From Eopsaltria australis (lineage: Eukaryota > Chordata > Aves > Passeriformes > Petroicidae): a stretch of 64,000 nt of DNA. The DNA is taken from positions 1,240,001 through 1,304,000 of the forward strand of contig JAVTVJ010000121.1 in the NCBI GenBank assembly GCA_034509425.1. The letters run 5' to 3'. The notes beneath the pieces are model-generated. The model worked only from the letters and a program-made list of their open reading frames with translations, was not told the DNA's origin and searched no databases. The position numbers and the translations under genes are program-made. Shown piece after piece: positions 1 to 13,200 of this stretch. Numbering within the stretch: position 1 is the first letter of the stretch; the number at the start of each line of letters is the position of its first letter.

Positions 1-385
1 ATGAAGGGCACTCAAATTAGAGATTATACTTAAATTGACCATTGAAACTGTCCTATGGGGCATCCACATTTCAAATACTGAAATTCAGTATGGTGTACTG
101 AAAGAATAGACACTGAGGAAACTGCAGCATTTGGATAATTGGCAGCAACATTCCCATTGCATCATGGTTTTAATACCAGAGTTAAAAAAAGATGTATAAA
201 TGGACATTCAGTTGTTTCTAGCATGATATATCAGTGTTTGTCCTATACTAGCTAGCAAACTGTAAAACCTGAAATTTGTCTTAATTTTACAGCAGCTACT
301 GGTATTACTGTGTTAAGTAACATTCCTTTAAGGCATTAGAAATTATGATCTACATTTCATTATATGTATTTTTAATCTACTTCAG
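1..385 (+). other. CGNL1: CGNL1 intron (5' truncated by window)
   Basis: AT-rich intron sequence with no exon visible; it ends in the acceptor taatctacttcag. Confidence 0.7.
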
Positions 386-538
386 GAGAACATCCATTGC
401 ATTTCACAGGAACGGCAGCAGTTAAGTCAACAATTAAAAGATGAAACTCAGCAGAAGGAGCAGTTAAAACAGATAAAGAATGAAATGGAGAATGAACGAT
501 TGCAACTGAACAAGACTGTTGAGAAGTTACAGGAGGAG
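386..538 (+). CDS. CGNL1: CGNL1 exon (rod), first in window
   Basis: Frame-0 exon of 51 codons ending KTVEKLQEE before the donor gtatga. It encodes rod sequence around [19 protein letters not shown]. The start is ambiguous. An AG at 384-385 follows a good pyrimidine stretch, while a second in-frame AG at 408-409 would remove eight residues (ENIHCISQ). I chose the first because its tract is better; both keep the frame. Confidence 0.85.
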
Positions 539-3230
539 GTATGAGTTCACCCCCAAGAGTCTGCAGGGATTTCAATATTTAACAGATAGAAGAAAATGAA
601 CAGGCAAATTGTAAAGAATTATTTGTTTTTAAATGTGTAAAATAAAGTAAAATGCAAAGTTTGGTATTAGTTTCTTTAACTTAGAGGCTCTTATTAAAAG
701 CTTTCAGGGCTGGAAAAGTGATTGGAACACCACTGTCTCAAAATGGCATTGTAAACCAGTTCTGTATGAACCAGATCCGAGTTCAGTTGTCATGTACAGT
801 ACAGCGATATTTCAGAGTTTTACAGCTGATTCTCAAAACTTCTGCATCAGATTTATTGTGCCATTTATGTGTAAACTGTACAGCTAATACTGACATACTG
901 AAGTGCAACTATGCAGTTCCTTGTGCCATTCAGCTGGAAGAACTGACAAAAAGAGAATAGTCTTGCTACACACGCTATTAGGAATTAACCTTACTGTTTT
1001 GTGTTTTCCCACTTCTGCATAGAAATTTATTTATTTGGGAATGTTTGACAAATTTTCTGTTTGAAAATACTGAGCTGAATACTGAAGCTGGAGGAAAAAA
1101 CCTTTTGTCGTATTAAGCACAATAGTACCTTTTGTATATGTACTTTTTGCCCAGATGTCTGAAATGGTGGAGATCTCAAAAACAGCAACTGTGGAGCTTC
1201 AGAGCCAGCTTGATGAATACAAGGAGAAAAATCGCAGGGAATTGGTAGATCTGCAGAGGCAATTAAAGGAGAAAAACATTGAGGTAGAAAAATCGCGCCT
1301 GATGAACATAAGGATGCAAGATGAGGTAATGACTCATAAGTTCAGTGTCAAATTCACACCTTTGACCTAGAATTCAGTGCAGGTTTCAATTAATGAATGT
1401 TTGCTATGATGCTTTTGTGTACTCTCATGTACATGAGGAGAGGCTGATCTCAGCATGCTTCTGAGTTTGATTTTTCATGGTGGTGATCAGAATGTTATTT
1501 CTTCTGGGGAAATGGGAGTTCCTGTTTAGGACAAATAAATGCAGTGTTTGACAAATGAATGCACCTTAAGTGGTATGACAAGGATTCCATTGATGATCTG
1601 CTGCTCTTTAATGCCTGCTACTGAAGGAATTGAGAATTCAGAAATATTTTTCATTAGGAAAAAACCCACCTGTTATTTAGGAAAAACAAACAAACTTACA
1701 AACATACATTCTTCTCTTCTTTCATATGAGCCAAGTTGCAGCTTTAAATGACAAAGGTATCTATGCAACCTATAATCAACTAGTCATGAAGTGTCTGCCT
1801 CACAGTATGTAAAATTTGCCATAAAGACAATCCAGTCTTTTAAAAATCCACATATACCTGCTCTCCAGTTGGAAAAACTACAAGAATACATTGGTCACAG
1901 ATGTTTTCTCTATATGGAATATTTTAGTAGTAGGATTTTCCAATTTAGAACTTGGCTTATATTGCCCTCTCCCCTTAGAAAACTTGTTTTATATTCAGTT
2001 TAAAAGAACAGCAATAGAAGAAAGAGTAGTTCCTGCATATTGTTGTGTCTTCCTTCTATATTTATTCCATTCAGGAACGGAGAGCCTTTGTAAAGGGATG
2101 AAGACTCATGGTGAAAAATGAAAGATAAAATGGTGATTTTGAGAACAGCTCTTGAGTTGAATGAATGTATGTAGATACCTACACTAATACACACATCAAA
2201 TATGTAGATGTATGTTTACACAGTGTAAACACACAGTGTTTGCAGTTATGAAAAATGCTTCTAGTGTTATCTATTATAATTACAAAACAAATACAGAGAA
2301 AAAATTAAAGAACAAAATAAACTTTCAATATTTGATGGAAAGATAATCCAAACAGCATATAAATGACAAAATATTAGCAGTTGTGGAATTCTACATCTCC
2401 AGGAGGCAATATGCTAGGGCTTTAAAATGTAGTATGGCAACTAGCTGCAAAAGAGGAAACAAAATATAGGGAAGGCAGGTTAAACAGCTGACTTTCTGGG
2501 AGACTAAATATTCAGGACAATTGAAAGTCTGTATTACCACTTCCTCTTTTGTGTTTAACAAAAAGTATAAATAGTCCTTCCATTCAACATAAAAGTCTGT
2601 TGTCTATCAAAATTCTCCAGGGTAGCTGTCACAGAGCACAAAACTTTCTTTTTGAGAGTCTCATCAAAAGCCAAGGATTGTAATAATCATGGCAACATGC
2701 GTGTCCTCTTGATCCAGTAGAAAAACAATGAAACAGGCTTGTGAGGCAGTATGGGAGTTCTTCACTGCTGCATCTCTTCTGGGCTCTCTGTGGATACACA
2801 GAAGATACTCATCTTGAAAACTGATAATTCAATGTAATTCTGAAACATTAAATGCATATGAAAGGCTATTAATGTACAGATCCCTGCTATTAACTAGCTG
2901 TTCACCAAGCCATGCAGGTGTCAGGACTTAGCAGTACGTAGCAAACTCTGTGAACATTCACTAATACATTATTTTAGCTTCATTACTAAAACAAGCACTT
3001 GAAACAGAGGAAGAATGTGGAAAATTGTTTAAGAAAAATCCCTCTCATTTTATGTTATATACATGTTACAAGCACAAGGAATGGTCATGATTTCACCTAA
3101 AACCCCTCTCATTTATTGTATATATTTTTAAAGTACCATGAAGGTTTTTTGGATAATATTATTGAGGACATGCATTTGTTGAAGCTGGAGCTTTTGTCCT
3201 CAGCAGATGGCCCCATTGTATCTAATAGTT

Positions 3231-3267
<37 letters not shown>

Positions 3268-6200
3268 TGTAATTGGTAAAATGCTGTCATCAAAGTGCAT
3301 CGGACATATAAACTACATAGTTATTTAGAAGGTAGAGTATTGGGAGTTTGAAAAGGAAAGGATTAATACTGTAAAAGTTCCAAACATATAACCATTTAGA
3401 AAATAATCAAAATTTTGGCTTACTGTAACTTGGTAAAAATAAAAAAAATTTTAAGAACCACACCATGGATAATTGCAGTGTAAAACATGTAGTATGAAGC
3501 ATTTCATTATAGATCATAATCCAAGTTTATTTTCTTGGTGCCATCTTGTGGATAAAACAAAAATTACTGTGAAAAGCCAGTAACTCAATGGAATTCCTGT
3601 CATGCTTCCAGATCTGTCATGTTTGCAGTGAGTCCCCTTTGCTGCCATCCCTTGTTTATAGGAAGTACAGTATGAAGTGTATTCCCATGATCTCATTGCT
3701 TCAGATGCGCCTGATGGAAGAAAACCTGAGGGACCACCAGAGAGCTCAGGATGAGGCAATAACAAAAACTCAGCTACTGGAACAGACTGTGAAAAGCCTG
3801 GAGTATGAACTGGAAGCCAAAAACCACTTAAAAGATGATCGGGCAAGACAAATCAAACTAATGGAGGTAAAAGATATTCTTAAGGGTTTATTTCTTTTTT
3901 TGAAGAGATGAAAATAATTTTGATATTTCACATGGATTCTTCTTGGAAGAAATCAAAATAGCTTCATGTTGTTGAAAAACCTTGTACTATTAAAGCAGGA
4001 ATTACTCTAGTATATTTTAAAGGTGATTTGTTAGCATATCTATTGTATCATGATGTGTTCCAAATTACAATTTTCTCTCATCATTTTAATTAATTCCTTT
4101 TAAATTAATTTTATCTAGAGCTTATCATGCAAATTTGCATGATTTTCATTTCTAGGCCCATCATTCAGAACTTCAAAAGTATTTAGAAGTGTAAGTTCTG
4201 TTTAGCCTTTGATATTCCTTTCAGGAGTCTGAATAACATTGGGACTCTAACTTGTTACAGGGCTTCATAACTTCAGTTCAACTAGGCTGTCATTTGACTT
4301 TCATAAATAAACATCTCTATGTCATTGTACTCAGATGAAAAGAAATTTGTCTTCCAAATGTATAATCTAATGTAGACACTCAAAAACAGTCTCTAGAAAC
4401 ATTACAGAATTTCTTTTATTTTCTTGAAATTGTTGGGAGTGATTAAAAAAAGGACACAAAACATTTATTTTACTTCTGTCAAACTTAAAGGCTTATCTAC
4501 CTGCCATTGCTTTTGCTGTGTGTTTTAAGAGGCATTTCAGTTTTCAAGCTTAGTCTTTCAGACGCTTTGAGTCCTTGAAGTTTAAGGAAGAATGCCCTGA
4601 TGGCAATCTGAAGAGGATGGAAAGTAGTATGTTGAGGTTGCTCTTCTTTGTTCCACTCAGGACAAGTTATGTCACCTGGAACTTGAGCTTGATGAAGAAA
4701 AGAATAATTCAGATTTGTTGTCTGAGAGGATCAGCAGGTGCAGAGAACAGGTACTTGAACAAGTTTTCCAGCTTTTACTTAATGATTCTATGGAAAAGTG
4801 TTATTAGGATCACAATCAATATTGATCAACTAAGTAATGATTAGCAATTGGATTTATGCTATACTTGTAAATCCAAAAAAATCCAAGGTTCACAAACATG
4901 ATTAAATACGTTCCCTTCACATCATCACAGACCATTTTTTTTCCTGTTCTAACTGGAAAACAGACACAGCATGGTATATAAAGACTGAAGACCAGTAAGC
5001 CTCTTGTGAAGACTCTCTTATATTGAAAGATCACAATTTTAATCTTACTGAAAAGTAATTCAGCATAATAGATTCTTAATTTCAAAGAAGGAAGAGGAGG
5101 AGCTTTAGGAAATGGCGGAATTTTTTAGTGCAAGGATGCTAGCCAGTTTCAACAGAGAGGAAGCTTTATTTTCAGTACAAGTGTAAAAACTTATTAAGAT
5201 AAATCAAAGACAATTGGAAAGCATTTTCCACATAAAAACATCAGTCTTTTGTTCCAGAAGTGTAATAGAAGTTGATAGCCCAGAAAGAGGTGAAGAAGGA
5301 TTTAATAAGGTTGTGTCTCATGGGACAGAAATTGTAAAGATAAAGTGATACTTGCTCAGCTAAATGAGACCTATCATAGTAACTCAAACAAGTAACAAAA
5401 AGGTTTTTGACTGCGTAAGTAGAGGACTGCATAAGTTGTGGAGACTGTATGATGAGGCCTCAGTCAAGATAAAAAGTAATCCAGGTATGCCCTCTCAAAT
5501 AAAGAAACGTTTTACCTCTGTCTTCAATAAGGCTCGTGAATGTGCAGGTGGGGGTAAGTGAAGTGAATGTATTGGAAATGAGACCACTGAGTTGGAAATT
5601 ACCAAGTCTTAAGAGAATTAGGAGTTCATTGGTTTGAAGACAGAGACCTTAATAATATATTTCAAGATTTCTGAAAGAACTGACATAAGAAATTACAGGC
5701 TCTGTAACAAAGATTTATAATAAACCAGTAAAGTAGAGTATAGGGCCTGGTTACGGCAAAAGTAGCCAGACATCCATGGCTGAGTAGCTGGGATCATGCA
5801 AATGTTGTATTAGTTCATGGAAAGAAATACAGTGATGTGGCTGTCTTGGAATATCATGGCCTTGATAATGTTCTTTGCCTTATTTTTGCTTTCTGAAAGA
5901 TGTGAAACTAATGCATAACTCATTACAGCACATCTGCTATAATTCCACATGAAGTGCTACGGCTCACAGTAATTTCCTAGAAGCTCAGGGGACAATTAGC
6001 ATTGAGGTACCCACAATAATCTCTTCTGTTCTCATTTCTGTTTCTCCAGAAGAAAAACCCTGCTGACATTCTTTTGAATAGCTGTAGCTTCAGAGGGAGA
6101 ACAGAAAGTAAAATCTTAGTTTCTATGTCTTTTCAATGAAGCTGTGTGTTCCACTGAGACAGCTGGAGAGTTTAAAGTGAGGTAGAGCTCAGCTTTCTCT

Positions 6201-9200
6201 CACACATCCTTGAAGCACCAAGGCACCATTACTGCTTTGTTTGAACTCAGGTTACTGAGATTCTATTTGATTGTAATAAAGACTTTCTGCTATTGTTCCA
6301 TTGATGTTGTACAGACTCTGAGTCAGTGGGTGAAATAGAATGTTAAGGACCCACAATAATGTGGGGTCATGCTATTGTTAAATCAGGAAGCCTTTAATAC
6401 TGGAGTCTGTGCCTGTGTTGTAAACCTGGGATAAAAGTACTTTAGTCATAGCTGCACTACTGGGTACTACAGTAAGTTAATTTGCTAACTGAATGGAAAC
6501 CTAAAATACAGTTTGGTGACTAAAACGTTACATAATGGGTAAAAGACGTGTTTATTTTGAGGTCTGGAATTTCTCATTTCACACATGAGTTATAAAGGTT
6601 GCTTTGTTTTGATTTTATGCCAGAATGACTAAGTAGTCAAATTACTAAAGAGTATTTCAGGGTCTGCTAAGCATTTATAATGACATGAGAAATTATAATG
6701 GATTTGTTTTGGTAATATCTGTATTCCTCTACATTTTAAAACTATTATTATAAATATGTTATTTTAACATACTGATAATGAACTGTAATACTGAAATTTC
6801 CAGTAAAAACAAATTTAAACAACTGGTTCTATTTTACATAAAGCTGAATGTTTGAATAAACATTGGCACGACTAATAGTTGACATTTCACTTGCCATGAA
6901 ATGTTATTCTTTTTTAATTTAAACACCCTTTTGAATCTCAATGGCTGCATGACACACTGTTCTCATCTCCTCTTGCCTTGTTCTCAAGAAGTACGACAGC
7001 AGAGTGGAAACAGGAAAAAATGTGGGGGAAAGTGGGTCATATTCTCTTAGTTTTTAAATGATAAGGTATTAGGAGCTCTAGAAAGACCAAAATGCTCAAA
7101 CCACACACACATGGAAACCTAGAGCACTCAGCTGCTCTTTGAGTCTAAAGTGAGCAGAGACAGGCCATATTTTAATATGTGATTTTTTTTTCCTATGAAC
7201 AAGTGAAATGAAGTATCTTGTGCCATACTGACTTCGCAAACATAATTGAAAAATCCTTAAGATATCCTCGTCAATTCTTGAGTTCTGTGAAAATGTGAGG
7301 AAGAATCTATTGACTTCAGAGTCATTTCCAATAAGTGTGAAAAATTGACTTACTAGTTTTCATTACAATTTTAGAATAAATCAAGAAGGATAAAATTGCA
7401 CTGACCTGCATCATTCGCTTCCTTTTGGTAAAGTGTTCCCAGTGGAAAGCTGCATACCTGCTCTTTAGCTGGCACTGGCTGTGAGAAGCAAAGAAATGAA
7501 AATCTGGATATGAAGGTTGTTTTTCAATTTTGAAGCATCAAAGGGATTTGTTTAGCTTTGGCTTTCTTCTTTATTAATCATTGGGTTTTTTGGTCATATA
7601 CTTGGAAATTGTCTGAGGCACATATATATACACACTACTTAGGAATTAACAAGAAACATAGGCTGCAAACCTGTGAGATTGTGAACAATACTGATGGCAT
7701 CTAAATTATTATTAGAAATCAAATTGCTTTCACTAGTAATGAACTCAGCAGCTGCTTTTAATCCTGAAGCTGGCACAAAATGACAAGGTTTTGTAAAGTC
7801 TGATACAGTTGCTTTTCTCAATTCTTTGTTGTTAGCATTCTTCAAATCCAGCTGTGGTAAGTGTTGCCTTAAGCTGCAGAAACAGTTTATTCTTTTAACG
7901 CAGTTATAATATATTAGACACAGGAAAGGTAGAACATGGAATGTGAAGTTCCATGTGGTACATACACAGAGTATGGAGCATGAAACTGGTACATCTTACT
8001 GCTCAGAAATAAGTGGAACTTCGAGCACATTTTGGCAGACATCTGCTTCTGTACCTCGTGCATGTTAATTATGTGTTTACTACTGAAAAACACAAGAAGA
8101 TAAAACAGTTTATATCTCCTCCAGCAAGAATTGTATCTGCTGCCCTTTTCTTTTAACAAGCTCTTGCATATATTTGCACATGGCTTTCTGATCCTAATCA
8201 GATATAGCACTTTTTCTCTCTCCCACTACCTTTCTGTGAGGTTGCTTTTACCAAGAGGTGTCCAACAACAGTAGCAGTCATCTCGGAAATATAATAATTG
8301 TCCTCTAAATAATTCCTTAGTTTGAATCTTGGGAAGGCTGCACAAATTAGTTACAGCCTCTGAGCACAGTAAGAGCACAGTGGAATCTCAGAGTGGTCCA
8401 TTAAGCAAGTTCCTACATAAAACAAAACGCCTTTCTTCAGTTAACAGCTACATTTTTAATTAGTCATTCATTTTACCACAAATTTAGCCGCATTTTTTCC
8501 TGTGTCTGTCTTGCTAAAGCAATTACAGCAGAATAAATTCTATGTAATCCCTCATGTTATAACTTTTTTCATATATTTCATTAATAAATACAGCTATTGT
8601 ACACATGTGATTCTGATTTGTGTCTATAAAATAATACTTCATAATATTTTATTATATAACATATAAAACATTGTTATTATTAGGCTAGCATGTGACAATG
8701 AGAGCTTTTAAGAAATTACCCAGCTGTTGAGAACATGGCCATGTGCTACCATTGGTATTCTAGTGGCTGTTATGACCTTAGTTTTCAGGAATGCCTTCTA
8801 CTCTTCTGTCCCCATCCTGTGACATAAATATGCAACTGCATGCGTTGCTGCCATTACTTGTATTCATATATCAATTTCCAAGCTCCAGAAACAGTACAAA
8901 TTACTTCCTTTAACCATGATTAACTAAAAATGTATCTTTTATTATTATGATGTGGTTAAAAAATAGGGCCTAGGGTAAATGTTCATCTGCTGTACTTGTT
9001 TAACCTTCACATTCTTAACATTGCTTTTGGATTTTTTTTATCCAAGAATTCCCAATGACTTTTGAAAGACCTTTACTGAGATAAATCTCTAACTGAGAGT
9101 TGCTTAACTGGGATGGTGTGTTTATGGAAGTTCATATGTAACTGATGCAAAGCAGGGAAGAATGCTGTGGCCACTGAAATCTTTATCAGTCTTTTTTTTT

Positions 9201-10195
9201 TAGGTACAGTAATTGAAATAGGTATTCACTGTGTTCCCCAGATATCTATCATAATAAGCCCTGTGCAGTATAAACCACAAATGCTGTGGTAATATTTGCT
9301 GTGCCTGTAAAAGCATTTTTAGAGATCTGCAGGGAGTCTCAGTAAGATGGAAGAAAGGAAAGTATTTCAATAGCCCTACAAACTTTGTCCTTTAGCACCA
9401 AAGTTTCAGTAGTAGCTGTTAGGCAGTTTAGAGTTTCTCTTTGAGCTCAATTTTTTTTCCAATAAAGTCCAATACTGAGGTAAAGCAAGCTAATTCAGCA
9501 TTCTTGAGTCTGTATTGATCAGGTAGCTTCTTAACATCTTTACACATGGAGAATGTATCTTCCTTGTGGTGGTTGAATATGGAGCAGAAATATTAACAGA
9601 AACTGTAGAAAAAGTTGTCTTTCAACAAAACAACTTTTTCAACACCGCCTCTCCAAATTTAGAAGTTGGTGCCCCTCCAGTACAACAGCCATAAAATTGG
9701 CTGGAGTAAGGGAGCAGTGTCTGTATCCATCATGCAGCAGAGTCTGTTGAAAAGGAGGTTTTACTACTCTCATACACGTAGAAAACTGCAATTGTGTGAG
9801 GAGTGTGTCACTAGGCACTTGTCTGCAGCTCCCAGTTCATGTTTCATAAAGTAAAACTGTACTTAATTAGCAGCTTAAAGGTAAGGTGCTGTTTCAGAGG
9901 TTCAGACTTAAATATGAAAAAAACAACTGGAACTGTTTGAAGATGGATGTGATATTTCAGAGCTCAATGTCCTGCCACATGATATGTCTCTCATACAACA
10001 GTTAGAGTTCAGCTCCTTGCTAGAGAATCTATACGGGGAACATCAACAATATCCAATGTGGGTATGAAATGCCTAGAATGAGAACTGGGAATAACATGGA
10101 CTTCCTGAAGCAGAAAATTTTGTAGCTGTAAAGCTCATCTGAAATCATGTCTTGAGTTCTAAGAAAGAACATACGGCTTATTGCATAGGTATATG

Positions 10196-10255
<60 letters not shown>

Positions 10256-13200
10256 GTACACACAGTAGCATATAGATAAATGTTAATTAAGTCTCTTATT
10301 AAAATTTCTGTCTTCTTTCTCTAATAGATTGAACAAATGAGGTCAGAGCTACTTCAGGAAAGAGCTATAAAGCAAGACTTGGAGTGTGACAAGATTTCAT
10401 TGGAAAGACAGGTAATTATGTGTGGTTGTAAATGCTTTGACCACGTTCAGAGGAGCTGTTCTTCCAAGGCTTCACAGTACTTCAGGAACACTGTTGAAGA
10501 TATAATTTCAAGTAATTGTGATTTTAGCTGAGTGTTTTCTTCTGTAGTAGTAAACAATGCTTCTGCAGTTCAATGGTCTTTAAAAGCAAGGTTACTTATC
10601 ATAGCCCTTAGGTGGGATCCAGAGAAAAGCTATCTTAACAAGCCATAGTATTATTTACAAACTAATGTAAATAAGTTTGTAATTTACATTACAAACTTAT
10701 GAAACAGACTGTAATGGCAATTGAGAGAACATGTTTGTACAACATACCTAATTAGGTGCCTTCAATTATGTGACATTGATCTCATCTTAATTGTTTGAGA
10801 AAAAGAATGCCACCTACTGGTAAATACTGTGTACATTCTTACACTTCAGTTCTGATTTTCCTGTCATAGTCCTTTTTGCTGTGTTTGATACCTGAGATCA
10901 TGCTTTGAATTTCTGTAACAAAGAGCTTTATTTTTCTGTTCATCATGTAACTGTTTATTTGTTGGGATTGTATTCTATCAATTCTTTGACTAGGTCCCCA
11001 TTGAAAACCTGCATTACTTAGCCTCAGAAAAAATGAAAGTGTAAATCTTAGCAAAAAGTCTCCTTTTACAAATATTTTTGAACTATTTTTGCATTGGAGA
11101 ATTAAGAAAGGGGGGGGGACACCCCAGTAACAGCTTTGATAAAGTAAACTGGTATTGGATGTAAATAATTTCTTTGTCTACTCGTTCTAGCCATACACCA
11201 GTGATTTACAGGGCAAGAATACAGAATTTTACAAAAGAATTGTGTGGTGCATAAGACAGCTCTGAGAGTATTTGAAAAAATGGCATATTAAAAAGTACTA
11301 CTGGAAGGGGCTTGCAACTATCTGAGGTTTAAAGGTCCATTTAATCCTGAAACTTTAATTGAAACTGAACAGTAAATTCTTTTCAATAAGGCATAGTAAT
11401 AGAAAATTTGTTTGTAGTAAACCATAAAATCTCAATGACTTTCCATGTTTACTAAATGCTATACTGATCGCTGTACACACTGATGTATGTCTTCCTGGAG
11501 ACATGAATTTGGTGTTAAGGTGATATTTGTCAATCTATAAGTGTGTATTAACCAAGTGTGTTCCAACTATAGAACAAGGACTTGAAGAGCCGAATCCTTC
11601 ACCTGGAGGGTTCCTACCGATCCAGTAAAGAGGGGCTTGTTGCTCAGATGGAGGCGAGGATCACAGAGCTGGAAGAACGACTTGAAAATGAAGAGAGGTA
11701 AAACCACTTAAGTTAAGATCAAAACATGCATGTTTATGTTTGTTGTTATGGCCTCTTGCTAATATTAAATCTCTATTACAATTAACTTGGGTTTTTTTCC
11801 CACCAAATTTAAATGGTTACTGTTTCATAAAAGTATTGCAAATTTTCTTTTTGACTGCAAGCACAGTAGAAGTTGATCTTAAAATTTAAATCTGGGCACA
11901 GTGCTCACATGGTTCTATAGCTCCTTATTTAATAAATGTCTAATATCAAGAACAGGTTTAGAAATATTAACTGTACTATGAGACATCCACTTCCATGTTC
12001 ACTTTTTGTTTAATCTTGGAGGAGTGTATTTTTGTTCCTAAATGTTGCTGTGTGGTGACAGAAGAAATTCTCCGTAGTCATTCCTGCTTTTGAACAAATT
12101 TCTCAGTATGTTGCATGGAATCAATAAATCCAAGCAGGGAGCCTTAGTGTTTATTTAATTCTTGGAAGATAGTTAAGAAGTTATCATGATTTGGGAGTAT
12201 TTCAGTTCCTTTTTAACAAACCTGTCTTTTGTTTGTTTTGGTTTTTTCCTAGGGATAGAGCTAATTTCCAACTAAGTAACCGCAGACTTGAGAGAAAAGT
12301 GAAGGAGTTAATGTTGCAAGTAGATGATGAACATCTGTCATTGACTGATCAGAAGGACCAGGTAGAGGGAAAAACTAATATGCAAATATCTGATATTAAT
12401 CCTACTAGCATAAACCATCATGTATAAAAGATAAGAGGCAAATGTAGGTAGATTCTGATTACTCTGTTGTTTACAAACTCCCATTTAGTGATATTTGCAG
12501 CTGCCACTGCATCATGTGCTTTTGTCTAGTAGTAAATTGTTATTAATTTTGAAAATTATGAAAATAAGGCAGTTACAGACGCAATGCTAATTTAAGAAAT
12601 AACACAAATAACAGACAGTAATTGATCCTATAAATACACCAAGTAATATATTCTGTTTCGCCACCATAAAATTTTGTTTAAAGAAAGAAGCTGTTTACTG
12701 TTAAATATAAGCTGTAAGTGTTAAGCATACACTGATGTTCTAACAGCAATGTGCTCCATCATTACTGTGGCCTTTGTTGATTAAAACATGGTTTGTTTCA
12801 GCATGTGAGCCAACAGTTAATGTTCTGCCTGGAGAATGAACAGTGTGTTTCAAATTGCAGACATCAATTACAGGAATGATCTTAAAAAATCCTCTGGGTT
12901 TTTGAAATGTACTGTATAGTATCTGTCTGTTAAAAGTTGCTTGACTTAGACACATTTATAACTCTACTCTGTCCTAATTGATAATAAGCTCTTGCTGTCA
13001 CATAATACTGTCTTACCCTACCAAAGCTCTCTTTGCTTGTTGCTGATTTTTCTTTGTAAAAAAATCGTATCACATTTTTCATAAAGTCTAATGCTGACTT
13101 TCAAATATTTCTGAAGCAGAGGATTACAGTGTCACTACACTGGCAAAGTTTTGTCTTTATTCTCCCTCTCATAGATGCTGGAAGAATAAAATCCCTTTAT

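Noticed and set aside
718..960. 80-codon open frame in the first full CGNL1 intron
   Set aside because: The flanking exons already join in the family order, and the peptide is not coiled coil.
3540..3553. CTCF-like ccatcttgtggat
   Set aside because: Too many mismatches to the core consensus to support a site.
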